The notes under the pieces were generated by a model, which worked only from the letters and a program-made list of their open reading frames with translations, was not told the DNA's origin and searched no databases. Source: Roseburia sp. (GTDB lineage Bacteria > Bacillota_A > Clostridia > Lachnospirales > Lachnospiraceae). Taken from it: a stretch of DNA of 16,592 nt. The stretch covers positions 1 through 16,592 of the forward strand of contig DXQT01000050.1 in NCBI GenBank assembly GCA_019411365.1. The letters run 5' to 3'. Shown here piece after piece: positions 14,492-16,592 of this stretch. The translations under genes and the position numbers were made by a program. Each line of letters begins with the position of its first letter. Within the stretch, counting starts at the first letter, position 1.

Positions 14492-15520
14492 TCATTTACC
14501 TGCTTTAGATTTTATATAATCATAATATTCTGTACTTTCCTGATAGTTGTCCATATATGTCTTATAAAGATTTTTTACAGACTTATTTACATCATAATGA
14601 TCCTGTGGCAGTCCATTCTCATCCAGCACCTGTTGTACAAGATTACAAAATTTAAAATCTTCAGATAACAGTTCCTCCCATGTTTTTTCACTGAAACTGT
14701 CAAAATCCGGTGTCAGACATTCATATCCATATGCACGTTTAAACTTTGCATATATCATATTTAACCGAGCCTCATCCCACAGTGTAAATATTTCAGAAAA
14801 ATCTTTTTTGCCAACAGATGACATATCATTTCCTGTAATATATTTTACTCCATCTTTTGTGTATGTAGGAAAATATATTGTTATTCCATTCAATGTCGTT
14901 GAAAGAAGAATATCGAGATACGAAATATTGAGCCATTCACATAATGCTTTTAAAGTATTTTCAGAATCTGTTTTCAAATCTTCAAACCGTATTACCTTAA
15001 CATTACTAACCTCTGATTTTTTCTGTAATGTCAGTCCCATTTCACATTTTAAAATACCGGTAAATAACTCACCCTCTTTCAAAAATGTATTCCGCTTCTG
15101 TACCAGCACCATCCTTTTTATCCACGAATAACACTGCTGTACAGGTTCCCTGATAATAACAAGATTTTCAATCCGCTCAAACTCTTCTGTCCCAAAAAAA
15201 TCTGCTGTTTTACTTAAATCAAACTCCGGCATATGCATATGGTAAAACAACCATAAGTTCTGAGATGTTGCCTTTTTGTTCAAACAATTATTATATGCCG
15301 TTACATATAATTTTACCATATGTGAATAAGACGTTAAACGAATTTCCTGACTTTCAGAAAATTCATCCTTAAGATACTGATAAAACTGATTTGGATCCAC
15401 AAGAACATCTAAAATAAATTTACCATTTTCATCTACACAATATTCCTTAAAATGGTGTTCTCTGACACAGAATAAGTATTCATATTTTGAGTGCATATAG
15501 CCAAACATCTGTGCCATCAT
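14492..15520 (-). pseudogene. Sulfotransferase, C-terminal part downstream of an in-frame stop
   Basis: This 342-aa frame is the larger piece of a PAPS-dependent sulfotransferase-like protein. ENLVIIREPVQQCYSWIKRM (near residues 117-136) has the REP-xxxxxSW-like layout of the 3'-phosphate binding segment, and VIRFEDLK follows the family pattern. The 5'-phosphosulfate loop is missing from this piece; it lies upstream at 15665-15645 (HMSSSGSYY). The frame continues without a shift through a single TAA (15553-15551) into the upstream frame, so a nonsense change broke one gene. The ATG at 15520 has no ribosome binding site, and reinitiation seems unlikely. Ends in TGA at 14492-14494. Confidence 0.75.
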
Positions 15521-15550
15521 CTCATATAAAAGTTCCTGTCCTTCTAAATA

Positions 15551-16591
15551 TTACAGCCGCTCTTTGTAAACACTCCAAAATGTCTGTCCACTGTATGGCA
15601 ATGACAAAATTTCCGGATGTCCATCCAGCAACTGTTCCATATAATAACTTCCGGAACTTGACATATGATTCAGGATCAATAGATTCTTTATATACTCCAC
15701 CTTTATACAGTCATCTGACAACTCATAATTTTTTTGTTTTTCTTCATCCAAATCAAGCAAAAAAACATACATCAGAATTCTTAATTCAGAATTGCTATCA
15801 TAAACATTGTATTCTTTTAAACGCTGCAACATATGATGATATGGCAAACGATTCCATGTTCCTATCTTTTTAGTAACATCTATGCAGGGTATATACACTG
15901 CCTTAGGATATTTCGCACACGCACTCTCCAACGATAATACATCCCGTCCGCAGTATTTCGAATCCTGTTTTTGCACATCATCATCACAAAAGCAAACTGC
16001 CTCTACCCCCAGTTTCTCAAAAATATCATATGCTACTTTTCCCTCTGCCTGAACTTTCCTTTCTGTGTAATAGATCAGATTTACCTCTGTATTCTGAAAT
16101 ATAATCTGATTCTGGTACTCTATTTCTGAACCTATCTTTTCTTTTTCTGGCAGTGCCTGATATTCCCGTGCTATGGTTGGCGCACATCCTTCTTTATAAC
16201 GGATGATATAATCCCAGCCATTATCCGTACAGGTCTGTATAACCTTCTGGCTGACATACAATCCATCTGCTATTATTATGATCGGAAGTCTCGGAAAACT
16301 CTTTTTTATCTTTTTTGCCAATCTGATAAATGCCTTGCTTTCACAATCCTGTTTTATTTTTTCTTCACTCTGATTGATATACTCCTCCGAATTTTCAATT
16401 GGCTCTGATGCTATGCTGCATACAAGGTCATTTCCAAGATATAGCTTTGCCTCAAGCACGCTTCTATGATACTTTATAAATTCATCTGCTTCCCCACGGT
16501 AATGGCAGCGGATCAGATAATAATCATTCTTTTTCTGGTATCCTTCATCCAGTTCTGTAGCATCAATAATAACCTGCCACTTTTTCAACAC
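15551..16591 (-). pseudogene. Fusion frame: transposase fragment, Rossmann domain and start of sulfotransferase
   Basis: This frame is open to the window edge (first codon GTG at 16591, probably internal) and ends at TAA 15551-15553. Residues 1-180 are a DDE transposase. From about residue 183, GKVAYDIFEKLGVEAVCFCDDD and KYPKAVYIPCI form a PglD-like/sugar-nucleotide Rossmann domain whose first strand and glycine-rich start (normally ...GAGK) have been replaced by transposase sequence. From about 300 (NLLILNHMSSSGSYY) the N-terminus of a sulfotransferase begins, including the phosphosulfate-binding loop. The sulfotransferase then continues in the same frame after the stop. I infer that a gene coding for Rossmann plus sulfotransferase domains lost its 5' end by an IS-associated event and later gained a nonsense change. 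Confidence 0.75.
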
Positions 16592-16592
16592 C
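16051..16592 (-). mobile_element. Truncated IS element: 3'-cut DDE transposase gene
   Basis: The encoded segment (WQVIIDATELDEGYQKKN, YHRSVLEAKLYLG, QDCESKAFIRLAKKI, IADGLYVSQKV, WDYIIRYKEG) matches IS4-like DDE transposases common in Lachnospiraceae. The first catalytic Asp is in IIDAT and the second in IADGLY; the third (Glu) and the whole C-terminus are absent because the frame passes into unrelated sequence near 16050. The 5' part lies beyond the window. No terminal inverted repeat is recognisable at the junction, so the end of the element is lost and it is not mobile on its own from this side. Confidence 0.8.

Noticed and set aside
1..16592. CRISPR arrays, tRNA or rRNA genes
   Set aside because: No spaced direct repeats and no tRNA-like or rRNA-like sequence were seen on either strand; all long stretches are explained by coding sequence.

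Overview
Every gene I can support lies on the minus strand and reads from right to left. Low G+C, Gram-positive Shine-Dalgarno sites (GAGG, AGGAG), some GTG and TTG starts, and the protein families (LicD, DUF4422/Caps_synth, PepM fused to a nucleotidyltransferase, a transposase typical of gut clostridia) point to a Firmicute of the class Clostridia, probably Lachnospiraceae. This placement is from style and family memory, not from a search. The window is most of a cell-surface polysaccharide locus.

Right third (16592 to about 11000) is the upstream part of the locus and is heavily damaged. A DDE transposase, cut before its third catalytic residue, runs in frame into a Rossmann/PglD-like domain followed by a sulfotransferase. 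That sulfotransferase is then split by a single in-frame TAA at 15551-15553. Next come an intact SAM methyltransferase (13550-14344) and an APS kinase (13019-13534), the usual PAPS-making partner of a sulfotransferase. The CDP-3,6-dideoxyhexose module that follows is broken. A truncated, signature-degenerate rfbF copy is joined to the last ~60 codons of rfbG (junction near 12500). A second, intact rfbF follows (11527-12297). Then comes rfbH with about 275 central residues missing, joined in frame near 11125.

Middle (about 10970 to 5430) is intact. Two LicD-family phosphotransferases (9983-10966 and 5429-6334) flank a 154-aa orphan and two large glycosyltransferases (a DUF4422 plus Caps_synth fusion, and a GT-B type enzyme). 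Genes touch or are a few bases apart, so this is one operon.

Left-middle (5405 to 1095) is an intact 2-aminoethylphosphonate (AEP) module in tight translational coupling: phnW-type aminotransferase, LicC/PntC-type cytidylyltransferase, phosphonopyruvate decarboxylase, and PEP mutase with an extra N-terminal nucleotidyltransferase domain. The inferred pathway is PEP to phosphonopyruvate to phosphonoacetaldehyde to AEP to CMP-AEP, after which a LicD enzyme would put phosphonoethylamine on the glycan built by the neighbouring glycosyltransferases. The system of most interest is this phosphonate-decorated surface glycan, sitting beside the wreck of a sulfate/dideoxysugar module.

Left end (1094 to 1) lies outside the operon. 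It holds a promoter, an 11-bp palindrome, a 56-aa unknown gene closed by a good hairpin terminator, and a 218-aa unknown gene.
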